36,649 nt of DNA. Source: Streptomyces himastatinicus ATCC 53653. GTDB taxonomy: Bacteria; Actinomycetota; Actinomycetes; Streptomycetales; Streptomycetaceae. Of the stretch, positions 14,790 to 22,853 are shown piece by piece (positions within the stretch are counted from its first letter, which is position 1; each line of letters opens with the position of its first letter). Position numbers and translations under genes: made by a program. The stretch covers positions 2,154,894 to 2,191,542 of the forward strand of contig NZ_GG657754.1 in the NCBI RefSeq assembly GCF_000158915.1, in the 5' to 3' direction. Below the pieces are notes generated by a model, which was given only the letters and a program-made list of their open reading frames with translations, ran no database searches and was not told where the DNA came from.

Positions 14790-16031
14790 TCAGCGGGGCG
14801 GACGTACCCGACCTGGATAGTGGTCGGCGACCACGCGCGCCATCGCGCCGTTGCGGTCGGCGGCCACTTCCTTCGCCGAGAAGTACACGTTCCCCCGCAC
14901 CTGCGGATGGTCCGCGCACAGGGTGAGGTGCCGGGACAGCTCCGCCGGGTCCTGCCAGGGCGCGGGCTGCGCCGGATCGCCCGCCTTGTACAGCGCCTCG
15001 CCGATGTAGAGGCCGACCCCGGTGCCCCGCACCAGCTCCGCCCACCAGGGCACGAGCTTGGCGTAGTCGGCGGCCGCGAAGCCGATGTTCCAGTAGACCT
15101 GCGGAACGATGTAGTCGATCCAGCCTTCCCGCACCCAGCGCCGGGTGTCCGCGTACAGGTCGTCGTACGTCTGCACCCCGGCCCGGGTGTCGGAGCCGAG
15201 CGGGTCGGTGGCGCGGTTGCGCCACACGGCGAAGGGGCTGATGCCGAACCGCACGCTCCGCTTCAGCCGCTTGATGCGTACGCCGGTCTCCCGCACCAGC
15301 AGGTCGATGTTGTTCCGCCGCCACGCGGCCCGGTCGGGGAAGCCCGCGCCGTGGCGCGCGTACGCCGCGTCGTCGTCGAAGACCTGGCCCGCCACCGGAT
15401 ACGGGTAGAAGTAGTCGTCCCAGTGGACGGCGTCGATGTCGTAGCGCGCGACCGCGTGCAGCATCGCGTCCTGGACGAAGCGGCGGACCTCGGGCAGCCC
15501 GGGGTTGTAGTAGAGCTTGCCGCCGTACGGCACGACCCACTCGGGGTGCAGCCGGGCGGGGTGGGTGGGGAGCAGCCTGGTGGGGTCGGCGTGGTTCGCG
15601 ATGCGGTACGGGTTGAACCAGGCGTGCAGCTCCAGACCGCGCCGGTGGGCCTCGCGCACGGCGGTGCCCAGCGGATCCCAGCCCGGGTCCTGGCCCTGCA
15701 CCCCGGTCAGCCACTCCGACCAGGGCTCGTACGGGGACGGCCACAGCGCGTCGGCGGTGGGGCGGACCTGGAAGACGACCGCGTTGAGCCGCCGCTCGAC
15801 GGCGGTGTCGAGGAAGGCGAGCAGCGAGGCCCGCTGTTCGGCGGCGGGGAGTCCGGTGCGCGCGGGCCAGTCGCGGTTCGCGACCGTGGCCAGCCACATC
15901 CCGCGGAACTGTCTGCGGCTCCCCTGCCCGGCCTCGTCCGCCATCGCCTCACCCGCCCAGGCGGCGGTGGCCAGTGCCCCGGCGGCCGCGGCCGTCAGAC
16001 TGCGTCGTGTGATGCCCGTGTTCCGACCCAT
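14790..16031 (-). CDS. Tat-exported glycoside-hydrolase-like protein (GHL10/DUF187, YngK-like)
   Basis: The product has 413 residues. A twin-arginine signal (TRRSLTAAAAGALATAAWAGEAMA) is followed directly by a GHL10 TIM-barrel domain: FRGMWLATVANRDWP, LNAVVFQVRPTADALWPS, HAWFNPYRIAN, YDIDAVHWDDYFYPYP and WIDYIVPQVYWNIGF. The Asp-Asp in HWDDYFYPY and acidic residues at strand ends are candidate catalytic groups. Relatives act on bacterial-surface or related polysaccharides, and the substrate is not known. The ATG at 16031 is preferred because GAGGAG lies 6 nt before it; a GTG at 16037 would abut the ribosome site. It is divergent from the xyloglucanase, with a CebR box in the shared upstream region. 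Confidence 0.88.
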   Translation of the reverse strand: MGRNTGITRRSLTAAAAGALATAAWAGEAMADEAGQGSRRQFRGMWLATVANRDWPARTGLPAAEQRASLLAFLDTAVERRLNAVVFQVRPTADALWPSPYEPWSEWLTGVQGQDPGWDPLGTAVREAHRRGLELHAWFNPYRIANHADPTRLLPTHPARLHPEWVVPYGGKLYYNPGLPEVRRFVQDAMLHAVARYDIDAVHWDDYFYPYPVAGQVFDDDAAYARHGAGFPDRAAWRRNNIDLLVRETGVRIKRLKRSVRFGISPFAVWRNRATDPLGSDTRAGVQTYDDLYADTRRWVREGWIDYIVPQVYWNIGFAAADYAKLVPWWAELVRGTGVGLYIGEALYKAGDPAQPAPWQDPAELSRHLTLCADHPQVRGNVYFSAKEVAADRNGAMARVVADHYPGRVRPPR

Positions 16032-16159
16032 GCCCACTCCTCACTGAGGCGCAACTCCCGCCGATGATGGGCGCCTTGGGGGCGGGCGGCAATGGGTATC
16101 CCTCGACTTCACCCTTCTCGCAGGGCCATCCGGCCGTTAGCATCGAAAGCACGCACGCA

Positions 16160-16173
16160 TGGGAGCGCTCCCA
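16160..16173. promoter_or_regulatory. CebR-type operator (cello-oligosaccharide repressor box)
   Basis: TGGGAGCGCTCCCA is a perfect 14-bp palindrome identical to the established CebR binding site of streptomycetes, where cellobiose or cellotriose releases the LacI-family repressor. It lies 36 bp before the GTG of the xyloglucanase and 128 bp before the ATG of the divergent hydrolase. Strong control of the xyloglucanase is expected; control of the hydrolase is possible. Confidence 0.93.
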
Positions 16174-16209
16174 ATACACCAAACCCCCACGCCCGGAGAG
16201 GAAGTTCCC

Positions 16210-18525
16210 GTGCGCAGCAGAGGCAGGAGAACACCGCTCGGCGCGCTCATGGCCGCGCTGGCACTCGTCGGCGGATTACTGACCGCGGCCGCCGCCCCCG
16301 CCGCGGCCCGCCCCGATGACACCCCACAAGCGAAGCGCCTGGCCGACAGCTACAGCTGGAAGAACGTCCGCGTCGACGGCGGCGGTTTCGTCCCCGGCAT
16401 CGTCTTCAACCGCAAGGAGAAGAACCTCGCCTACGCCCGCACCGACATCGGCGGCGCCTACCGCTGGGACCAGTCCGGCAAGCGGTGGGTGCCGCTGCTG
16501 GACTCGGTGGGCTGGGACCGCTGGGGCTGGACCGGCGTGGTCAGCCTGGCCAGCGATCCGGTCGCGCCGGACAAGGTGTACGTGGCGGCCGGTACGTACA
16601 CCAACAGCTGGGACCCGGGCAACGGTGCGATACTGCGCTCCTCCGACCGGGGCACCACCTGGCAGTCGACGGCGCTCCCCTTCAAGCTCGGCGGCAATAT
16701 GCCGGGCCGCGGCATGGGCGAACGGCTGGCGGTCGACCCGAACAAGAACAGCGTGCTGTACCTCGGCGCGCCCAGCGGCAACGGCCTGTGGCGCTCCACC
16801 GACTCCGGGGTCACCTGGTCGAAGGTGACCGCCTTCCCGAACCCCGGCAACTACGTCCAGGACCCGAACGACACCAGCGGCTACGCGAGCGACAACCAGG
16901 GCGTGGTGTGGGTGACGTTCGACGAGCGCACCGGATCGTCCGGCAGCGCCACCAAGACCCTCTACGTGGGCGTGGCCGACAAGGACAACACGGTCTACCG
17001 CTCGACCGACGCGGGCGCCACCTGGTCGCGGGTGGCCGGGCAGCCCACCGGCTATCTCTCCCACAAGGGCGTGCTCGACACGAAGAACGGCTACCTCTAC
17101 CTCACGACGAGCGACAAGGGCGGCCCGTACGACGGCGACAAGGGCCAGGTGTGGCGGTACGCCACCGCGACCGGCGAGTGGAAGAACATCAGCCCCATGG
17201 CGGACGCCGACACCTACTTCGGCTACAGCGGGCTCACCGTCGACCGGCAGAAGCCCGGCACCCTCATGGTGACCGGCTACAGCTCCTGGTGGCCGGACAC
17301 CCAGATCTTCCGCTCCACGGACTCCGGCGCCACCTGGACCCGGGCCTGGGACTACACCAGCTACCCGAACCGGTCCTTCCGCTACACCCAGGACATCTCC
17401 TCCGTCCCCTGGCTGAACTTCGGCACCAACCCGACACCGCCCGAGGTCACCCCGAAGCTGGGCTGGATGACGGAGGCACTGGAGATCGATCCGTTCGACT
17501 CCAACCGGATGATGTACGGCACCGGCGCGACGATCTTCGGCACCGAGAACCTCACCGCATGGGACTCCGGCGGCCAGGCGAAGATCACGCCGATGGTGAA
17601 GGGTCTGGAGGAGACGGCCGTCAACGACCTGGCCAGCCCGCCGTCCGGCGCCCCGCTGCTGAGCGCGCTCGGCGACATCGGCGGCTTCCGCCACACCGAC
17701 CTCGACGCGGTGCCCGCGAAGATGTACACCTCGCCGTCGTTCACCTCGAGCACCAGCCTGGACTACGCCGAGAGCAGCCCGAACACCGTGGTGCGGGTCG
17801 GCAACAACGACTCCGCCCCGCGCATCGCCTTCTCGACCGACAACGGCGCCAACTGGTTCCAGGGCACCGAACCGCCCGGCGTCACCGGCGGCGGCACGGT
17901 GGCCGCGGCGGCGGACGGCAGCGGCTTCGTCTGGAGCCCCGACGGCGCGTCGTCCGTCTACCGCACCACCGGCTTCGGCAACTCCTGGACGGCGTCGAGC
18001 GGCATCCCGGCCGGGGCGACCGTCGAGTCCGACCGCAAGAACCCGAGGAAGTTCTACGGCTACAAGTCCGGCACCTTCTACGTGAGCACCGACGGCGGCG
18101 CGACCTTCACCGCCAAGGCGTCCTCCGGGCTGCCCGCCGAGAGCGTGCGCTTCAAGGCCGTCCCCGGCGCGGAGGGCGACATCTGGCTCGCGGGCGGCAC
18201 CGCGAGCGGCGCGTACGGGCTGTGGCACTCCACGGACTCCGGCGCGACCTTCACCAAGCTGCCGAACGTCCAGCAGGCCGACACCATCGGCTTCGGCAAG
18301 GCCGCCCCCGGCGCCTCGTACCAGACGCTCTACACCAGCGCCAAGATCGGCGGGGTGCGCGGCATCTTCCGCTCCACCGACACCGGGAAGAGCTGGACCC
18401 GGATCAACGACGACGCCCACCAGTGGGGCTGGACGGGCGCCACCATCACCGGCGATCCACGGGTCTACGGCCGCGTCTACGTCGGCACGAACGGCCGCGG
18501 GATCCTGCGCGGGGACGTCTCGTAA
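16210..18525 (+). CDS. Secreted GH74 xyloglucanase
   Basis: The 771-residue exported enzyme cleaves xyloglucan. A signal peptide (RRTPLGALMAALALVGGLL, cleaved after APAAA) precedes a GH74 double seven-bladed propeller. Asp-box/BNR repeats recur through the length (RSTDSGVTWSK, RSTDAGATWSR, RSTDSGATWTR, HSTDSGATFTK, RSTDTGKSWTR). The two catalytic Asp are visible in family context: Asp79 in ARTDIGGAYRW and Asp489 in LGDIGGFRH. No carbohydrate-binding module follows, unlike many Streptomyces GH74 enzymes. The GTG at 16210 has GAGAGGAAG upstream. Codon 23, in the signal peptide, is TTA, so translation may depend on bldA tRNA in addition to CebR control. Confidence 0.94.
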   Translation: MRSRGRRTPLGALMAALALVGGLLTAAAAPAAARPDDTPQAKRLADSYSWKNVRVDGGGFVPGIVFNRKEKNLAYARTDIGGAYRWDQSGKRWVPLLDSVGWDRWGWTGVVSLASDPVAPDKVYVAAGTYTNSWDPGNGAILRSSDRGTTWQSTALPFKLGGNMPGRGMGERLAVDPNKNSVLYLGAPSGNGLWRSTDSGVTWSKVTAFPNPGNYVQDPNDTSGYASDNQGVVWVTFDERTGSSGSATKTLYVGVADKDNTVYRSTDAGATWSRVAGQPTGYLSHKGVLDTKNGYLYLTTSDKGGPYDGDKGQVWRYATATGEWKNISPMADADTYFGYSGLTVDRQKPGTLMVTGYSSWWPDTQIFRSTDSGATWTRAWDYTSYPNRSFRYTQDISSVPWLNFGTNPTPPEVTPKLGWMTEALEIDPFDSNRMMYGTGATIFGTENLTAWDSGGQAKITPMVKGLEETAVNDLASPPSGAPLLSALGDIGGFRHTDLDAVPAKMYTSPSFTSSTSLDYAESSPNTVVRVGNNDSAPRIAFSTDNGANWFQGTEPPGVTGGGTVAAAADGSGFVWSPDGASSVYRTTGFGNSWTASSGIPAGATVESDRKNPRKFYGYKSGTFYVSTDGGATFTAKASSGLPAESVRFKAVPGAEGDIWLAGGTASGAYGLWHSTDSGATFTKLPNVQQADTIGFGKAAPGASYQTLYTSAKIGGVRGIFRSTDTGKSWTRINDDAHQWGWTGATITGDPRVYGRVYVGTNGRGILRGDVS

Positions 18526-18555
18526 CGGGCCCATCAGCACACCGTGAGGACGGCC

Positions 18556-18586
18556 GGGCCGGGGCATACCAATGCCGCCCCGGCCC
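18556..18586. terminator. Terminator hairpin after the xyloglucanase gene
   Basis: GGGCCGGGGC (18556-18565) pairs with GCCCCGGCCC (18577-18586) around an 11-nt loop, 30 bp after the stop codon. It lacks a U tract. Confidence 0.7.
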
Positions 18587-18667
18587 GTCCGCCGCGCCTA
18601 ACCGGGGGGTAACGTCTGGGTCGACAGGGGGATCAACACAGACAGCTAGCTCAGCGAAAGGCACGAT

Positions 18668-19528
18668 GTGACCGACATCGAACGCGTCGGAGTAGTGGGC
18701 TGCGGCCAGATGGGAGCGGGCATCGCGGAGGTGTGCGCGCGGTCCGGCCTGGAGGTCATGGTCGCCGAGACCACCGGCGAGGCCCTGGAGATCGGCCGTA
18801 CCCGCCTGACCACCTCTCTCGACAAGGCCGCCGCCCGCGGCAAGATCAGCGAGGAGGAGCGGGACGCGACGCTGGAGCGGCTGAGCTTCACCACCGATCT
18901 CGGGGAGTTCGCCGACCGCGACCTGGTCATCGAGGCCGTCGTGGAGAGCGAGCAGATCAAGACGGAGATCTTCCAGGTCCTGGACCAGGTGGTGACCCGC
19001 CCGGACGCGATCCTCGCCTCGAACACCTCGTCCATCCCGCTGGTCAAGCTGGCCGTCGCGACCTCGCGCCCGGACCAGGTCATCGGCATCCACTTCTTCA
19101 ACCCGGCCCCGGTGCAGTCGCTGGTCGAGCTGGTCCCGGCGCTGACCACCGGCGAGGAGACCATCAAGCGCGCCGAGGCGCTGGTCGAGGGCGTGCTCGG
19201 CAAGCACGCGATCCACGCCCTGGACCGGGCCGGGTTCGTCGTGAACGCGCTGCTGATCCCGTACCTGCTGTCCGCCATCCGGATGTTCGCTTCCGGGGTC
19301 GCGAACCGCGAGGACATCGACAACGGCATGGAGATGGGCTGCGCCCACCCCATGGGCCCGCTCAAGCTGTCCGACCTGATCGGCCTGGACACCATCGCGG
19401 CGATCGCCGACTCGATGTACTCCGAGTACAAGGAGCCGCTGTACGCCGCTCCCCCGCTGCTGCTGCGCATGGTCGACGCGGGGCGGCTGGGCCGTAAGAC
19501 GGGCTCGGGCTTCTACGAGTACGCCTGA
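18668..19528 (+). CDS. 3-hydroxybutyryl-CoA / 3-hydroxyacyl-CoA dehydrogenase
   Basis: The product has 286 residues, normal for the short stand-alone family. The NAD-binding Rossmann domain starts VGVVGCGQMGAGIAEVCARSGL (residues ~6-28) and contains LASNTSSIPLVKLA and the signature IGIHFFNPAPVQSLVELVPAL. The His of HFFNP, with a Glu downstream, is the catalytic pair. The C-terminal helical dimerisation domain (DRAGFVVNALLIPYLLSAIRMF, MEMGCAHPMGPLKLSDLIGLD) is complete. It interconverts 3-hydroxyacyl-CoA and 3-oxoacyl-CoA in fatty-acid or butanoyl-CoA metabolism. The GTG start at 18668 follows GAAAGG. It ends one base from the stop of the convergent MgtC-like gene. Confidence 0.95.
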   Translation: MTDIERVGVVGCGQMGAGIAEVCARSGLEVMVAETTGEALEIGRTRLTTSLDKAAARGKISEEERDATLERLSFTTDLGEFADRDLVIEAVVESEQIKTEIFQVLDQVVTRPDAILASNTSSIPLVKLAVATSRPDQVIGIHFFNPAPVQSLVELVPALTTGEETIKRAEALVEGVLGKHAIHALDRAGFVVNALLIPYLLSAIRMFASGVANREDIDNGMEMGCAHPMGPLKLSDLIGLDTIAAIADSMYSEYKEPLYAAPPLLLRMVDAGRLGRKTGSGFYEYA

Positions 19529-19529
19529 T

Positions 19530-20315
19530 CTACTCCGCGGCGTCCAGCTCCGCGCCCGCGTCGGCGCTCAGGACGCCGCGCAGTTCGGTGATCTGTCCGA
19601 CCAGGCGCAGGACGTCGCCCCGGCCTTCGAGCGTGATCAGCACCTCGACGACATCCGTCCCGCCGGGGCCGGTCTCCTCCCCCTCGGCACGGACGCTCCG
19701 GGTCAGCCGGTCCCGGCCCTTCCACGGGGCCCGGTCCACCCGCACCCGCAGCACCCGGAAACCGGCGGCCGTGCACAGCTCCAGAACGCGGGGCAGCAGT
19801 CCGCCGCCCACCCGGTAGGACAGCTGCAACTCCCGCTGTTCGGCCGACAGGATCGCCGGCATATGGCGGGTGACCAGCGGATAGCCGCGCGCCACCAGGA
19901 AGTGGACCGCGGTGGCGGCGGTGGCCAGCAGCGGCAGGCCGCCGCCGCAGGCCATGCCGACCGCGCAGGTCAGCCAGATGGTCGCGGCGGTGGTCAGACC
20001 GCGCACGGCATCCCGCCGCACGAAGATCAGGCCGCCGCCGATGAAGCCGATGCCCGAGACCATCTGCGCGGCCACCCGCGAGGGGTCCAGGTCGACGTGT
20101 TCGCGGCTCAGCACATCGGCGAAGCCGTACTGGGACACCTGCATGAAGAGCGCGCTGCCCACCCCCACCAGGGTGTGGGTGCGCAGCCCTGCGCTCTTCT
20201 GGAGCACGGCCCGTTCGAGCCCGATCAGAGTGGACAGCAGCAGTGCGATACCGAGCGCGGCGAACTGCCGGGCTCCCTGGTCAGCACCGAAGTCCCACAT
20301 CGGAGCGGCGATCAT
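19530..20315 (-). CDS. MgtC/SapB-family membrane protein
   Basis: The product has 261 residues. The N-terminal ~150 residues carry about five transmembrane segments with MgtC signatures: LLSTLIGLERAVLQKSAGLRTHTLVGVGSALFM, SRVAAQMVSGIGFIGGGLIF and VRGLTTAATIWLTCAVGMACGGG. The C-terminal ~100 residues are soluble, with an ACT-like pattern (LQLSYRVGGGLLPRVLELC, EVLITLEGRGDVLRLVGQI). MgtC proteins modulate Mg2+ homeostasis and ATP-synthase activity and are not transporters themselves. The ATG at 20315 is chosen because GAAGGAAGTGG lies upstream; the longer frame to 20474 has no family similarity. It is convergent with the hydroxyacyl-CoA dehydrogenase. Confidence 0.92.
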   Translation of the reverse strand: MIAAPMWDFGADQGARQFAALGIALLLSTLIGLERAVLQKSAGLRTHTLVGVGSALFMQVSQYGFADVLSREHVDLDPSRVAAQMVSGIGFIGGGLIFVRRDAVRGLTTAATIWLTCAVGMACGGGLPLLATAATAVHFLVARGYPLVTRHMPAILSAEQRELQLSYRVGGGLLPRVLELCTAAGFRVLRVRVDRAPWKGRDRLTRSVRAEGEETGPGGTDVVEVLITLEGRGDVLRLVGQITELRGVLSADAGAELDAAE

Positions 20316-20560
20316 GCGTCCACTTCCTTCGGTTACCCGGTCCTCCTCCCTCCCATCGCTACCCGCAGGCAGTTGCGCCACTCTGGGGGCCGCACGGCAC
20401 ACGAAGCTGTCGCCGTACGGTGCACGGCGCTGTTCGCACGGGGTGTGCGCCGGTGACTCACACACAATCCCCACACACTCTCCCGCGCCGCCCCGTCACG
20501 CGGTTGACTCGGAGCGTGAACAGTGCAGTACGGACGTACATCCGGAAGGGGAGCAAACCC

Positions 20561-20818
20561 GTGACCACCGAGCCCGAGCAGACCGCGTTAGCCGTGGAGC
20601 TCGCGGAACTCCGCCGGAGCGTCGAAGTGGGCTTCGCCCGCGTCGACGGCCGGCTCATCCTGCACGACCACCGTGGAGAGCAGACGGAGGAAGAGCTGAG
20701 CCAACTCGCCGGGCGCGTCCGCGTCCTGGAGCACGGGCGCTGGCCGTTGCCCTCCATCGCCGCTCTGACGGGGGTATCCGCGCTGGCGCTGGCGGTGTGG
20801 CAGGCGGCGGGACACTAG
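20561..20818 (+). CDS. Small coiled-coil, tail-anchored membrane protein with TTA codon
   Basis: This 85-residue protein of unknown function contains a charged helical segment with heptad character (VELAELRRSVEVGFARVDGRL, then EEELSQLAGRVRVLEHG) and ends in one hydrophobic helix (LPSIAALTGVSALALAVWQAAG). Coiled coil plus C-terminal membrane anchor resembles phage XhlA/holin-associated proteins and also many stand-alone Streptomyces proteins. No other phage gene is nearby. The GTG at 20561 has GAAGGGGAG at good spacing. Codon 10 is TTA (20588-20590), implying bldA-dependent, late translation. It stands alone between divergent MgtC-like and convergent NUDIX genes. Confidence 0.75.
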   Translation: MTTEPEQTALAVELAELRRSVEVGFARVDGRLILHDHRGEQTEEELSQLAGRVRVLEHGRWPLPSIAALTGVSALALAVWQAAGH

Positions 20819-20867
20819 CCGTTCCCGGCCGGGGTCCCGTCGCCCGCCGTGGCCCGCGCGGTGAGGA

Positions 20868-21398
20868 TCAGCCCAGGCGGATGTGGTGGAGCAACAGCAG
20901 GGCAGCCGCCATGTTCGCCGCGGGCACCTCACCGCGCGCGACCAGGTCGGGCACCAGCTTCAGTGGAACCCATTCACGGCGGTCCGACTCGAAGTCGTCC
21001 TCCGGGGGGCCGACGTACTCGGCTTCCTCGGCCCAGTAGATGTGGTGCCGGGCGTCGGTGAGCCCGTTGGACGGCTCCACGGAGAGCAGATGGCGCAGCG
21101 GGCCGGGCCGCCAGCCGGTCTCCTCCTCCATCTCGCGCGCCGCCGCGTACTCGATGTCCTCACCGTCCTCGACGACGCCCGCGGCCAGTTCCCAGCCCCA
21201 GTTGTCGGTGATGAAACGGTGCCGCCACAGCAGCAGTACTTCGTTGGCCTCGTTGACGACCGTCGCCACGGCCACCGGCCGCAACCGGATCAGGTAGTGG
21301 TCCAGATGACGGCCGTCGGGGAGTCTGACGTCAGCGAGGTTGACCCGGAACCATCGGTTCTCGTACACGGTCTGCTCCGTGAGATTCTTCCATCGCAT
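20868..21398 (-). CDS. NUDIX hydrolase (ADP-ribose pyrophosphatase-like)
   Basis: This 176-residue protein has a complete Nudix box, GVVEDGEDIEYAAAREMEEETGW (about residues 73-95), with the REMEEE acidic cluster that binds Mg2+. The N-terminal strand pattern (TVYENRWFRVNLADVRLPDG) and WGWELAAGVVEDGE resemble ADP-ribose/nucleoside-diphosphate-sugar hydrolases. The exact substrate cannot be read from sequence. The ATG at 21398 (MRWKNLTEQTVYENRWF) gives the family-like N-terminus, and AAGGTGG lies upstream. The longer frame to 21488 has no similarity to the family. It lies downstream of the TPR regulator on the same strand, with ~90 bp between them. Confidence 0.92.
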   Translation of the reverse strand: MRWKNLTEQTVYENRWFRVNLADVRLPDGRHLDHYLIRLRPVAVATVVNEANEVLLLWRHRFITDNWGWELAAGVVEDGEDIEYAAAREMEEETGWRPGPLRHLLSVEPSNGLTDARHHIYWAEEAEYVGPPEDDFESDRREWVPLKLVPDLVARGEVPAANMAAALLLLHHIRLG

Positions 21399-21490
21399 GG
21401 GCTCGGCCACCTTCCGTCGGAGAGATGGCAATCCTCGGCCACCCGCTGACGAGGGCGCGGCCCACATTCGGGCCGCGGTGGCGGCCACGG

Positions 21491-22828
21491 TCAGAACGGA
21501 ACGCGCAGGGCCCCGTCGATGAGTTCCGCGGCCTCGGACGTCGCCGCGCAGTCGCTGGCGGCCAGGTGTTCGCGTACCGCGCGGAGCCGGTCGCGTAACC
21601 GCTGGGATTCCATGCCGCGGGCCCGTTCGGTCATTTCGACCGCGGTGGCGTTCGCCCGGTCCGCGTCTCCCTGTCTCAGTTCGATGTGGGTGAGCATGGC
21701 GAGCCGGTGCACCCGGCCCCGGTCATGGGCGGGCGTGCCGACCGCGGCGGTGGCATGTTCCCGGGCGGCACCGAGGTCACCGAGGCTCAACAGCGCCTCC
21801 GCGACCTGGATGTTGACCAGGCCCGGCTGCACATAGCCGGTCTCGTCGGGCTCCTGTCCTGGCCGGATCCGCTCGGCGGCGGTCTCGGCGCGCCGGATGC
21901 AGGCCAGGGCGCTGTGGCCGTCGCCGAGTTTCGCGTACGACTTGGCCTGCATCGCGTACAGGTCGGCGGCGAGCGCCGGGGTGATCTGGGATCCCGCGGC
22001 GCGCAGCGCCGATTCGGCGAACGCGACGGCCTGCCGGTACTCCTTCATGAACAGCGACTGGGTGACGAGCAGCGCTATCACATACGCGCCAAGACCCCGG
22101 TCGCCACTGGCCTTGGCGAGCCGCAGCGCTTGGTGGAAGTAGCGCTGGGCCAGGCCGTGGGCGTTGGAGTCGTACGCGCAGATCCCGGCGATGGCGACCA
22201 GGCCGCCGGTCGCCCGGTGCAGCTGACGGCCCATGTCGTCGCCGTAGGCGCCGCGCAGCAGGGGCGCGGTCTCGGAGTTGAGGAAGCCCACGACCCGGGC
22301 TCTGGTCGCGATGCCGCCCGCCTTGCGGTACATCTGCTCGTAGTGGGCACGGGCGGCGCGCAGCATGTCGAGGTCGGTCATGGAGACGCGCGTGAGGCCG
22401 TGTCGGGAGACGTCCGAGTCCTCGGGCGGGTTCTCCCATTCCCATACCGGGATCACGGCGGGCGTGCCGGTGACCGCGGGGGCTCCTATGACGTGCGGGC
22501 GCTGCTGTTCGTCGGAGCGCCACAGCGCGGTGGCGCGCTCGACGAAACCGGACAGCGGGGTGGAGGGGGCGCGCGGGGTGCCCGGGGTGCCGAGGCCGAT
22601 GTCGTCGAGGGTGAGGGCGCGGTGCAGCCGCTCGCCGAGCACCTCGCAGATGAGGTCCGGCACTTGGCCGCGCGGCCGCTGCCCCTTCAGCCAGCGGGCC
22701 ACCGCGGTGTGTTCGTACCGCAGCTTCATGCCCCGGGCCCGGCCCGCCTCGTTGATGTGCGCGGCCAGCCCGGCGTGGGAGATTCCGGCCTCGTCGAGTA
22801 CGGAGTCGAGCAGTGTGTTGGGCTCCAT
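21491..22828 (-). CDS. HTH/TPR transcriptional regulator (NsdA-like architecture), TTA codon
   Basis: The product has 445 residues. The N-terminus (MEPNTLLDSVLDEAGISHAGLAAHIN, then TAVARWLKGQRPRGQVPDLICEVLGERL) is a divergent lambda-repressor-type helix-turn-helix. After a Pro-rich linker (~residues 80-145), repeated helix pairs follow (LAQRYFHQALRLAKASGDRG, LFMKEYRQAVAFAESALRAA, LYAMQAKSYAKLGDGHSALACI) that fit TPRs. This layout is shared by Streptomyces developmental and antibiotic regulators such as NsdA. The individual target is unknown. The ATG at 22828 follows GGGAGGGCGAC. Codon 411 is TTA, so full-length protein may require bldA tRNA. The SpoIIE-like phosphatase gene ends 25 bp upstream. 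Confidence 0.9.
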   Translation of the reverse strand: MEPNTLLDSVLDEAGISHAGLAAHINEAGRARGMKLRYEHTAVARWLKGQRPRGQVPDLICEVLGERLHRALTLDDIGLGTPGTPRAPSTPLSGFVERATALWRSDEQQRPHVIGAPAVTGTPAVIPVWEWENPPEDSDVSRHGLTRVSMTDLDMLRAARAHYEQMYRKAGGIATRARVVGFLNSETAPLLRGAYGDDMGRQLHRATGGLVAIAGICAYDSNAHGLAQRYFHQALRLAKASGDRGLGAYVIALLVTQSLFMKEYRQAVAFAESALRAAGSQITPALAADLYAMQAKSYAKLGDGHSALACIRRAETAAERIRPGQEPDETGYVQPGLVNIQVAEALLSLGDLGAAREHATAAVGTPAHDRGRVHRLAMLTHIELRQGDADRANATAVEMTERARGMESQRLRDRLRAVREHLAASDCAATSEAAELIDGALRVPF

Positions 22829-22853
22829 GTCGCCCTCCCGGTGGACTCTGCGC

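Noticed and set aside
16276..18567. 763-codon open frame antisense to the xyloglucanase
   Set aside because: The translation is Gly/Arg/Val-rich without any domain, and the opposite strand encodes a complete GH74 enzyme. Long antisense frames are usual at this GC content.
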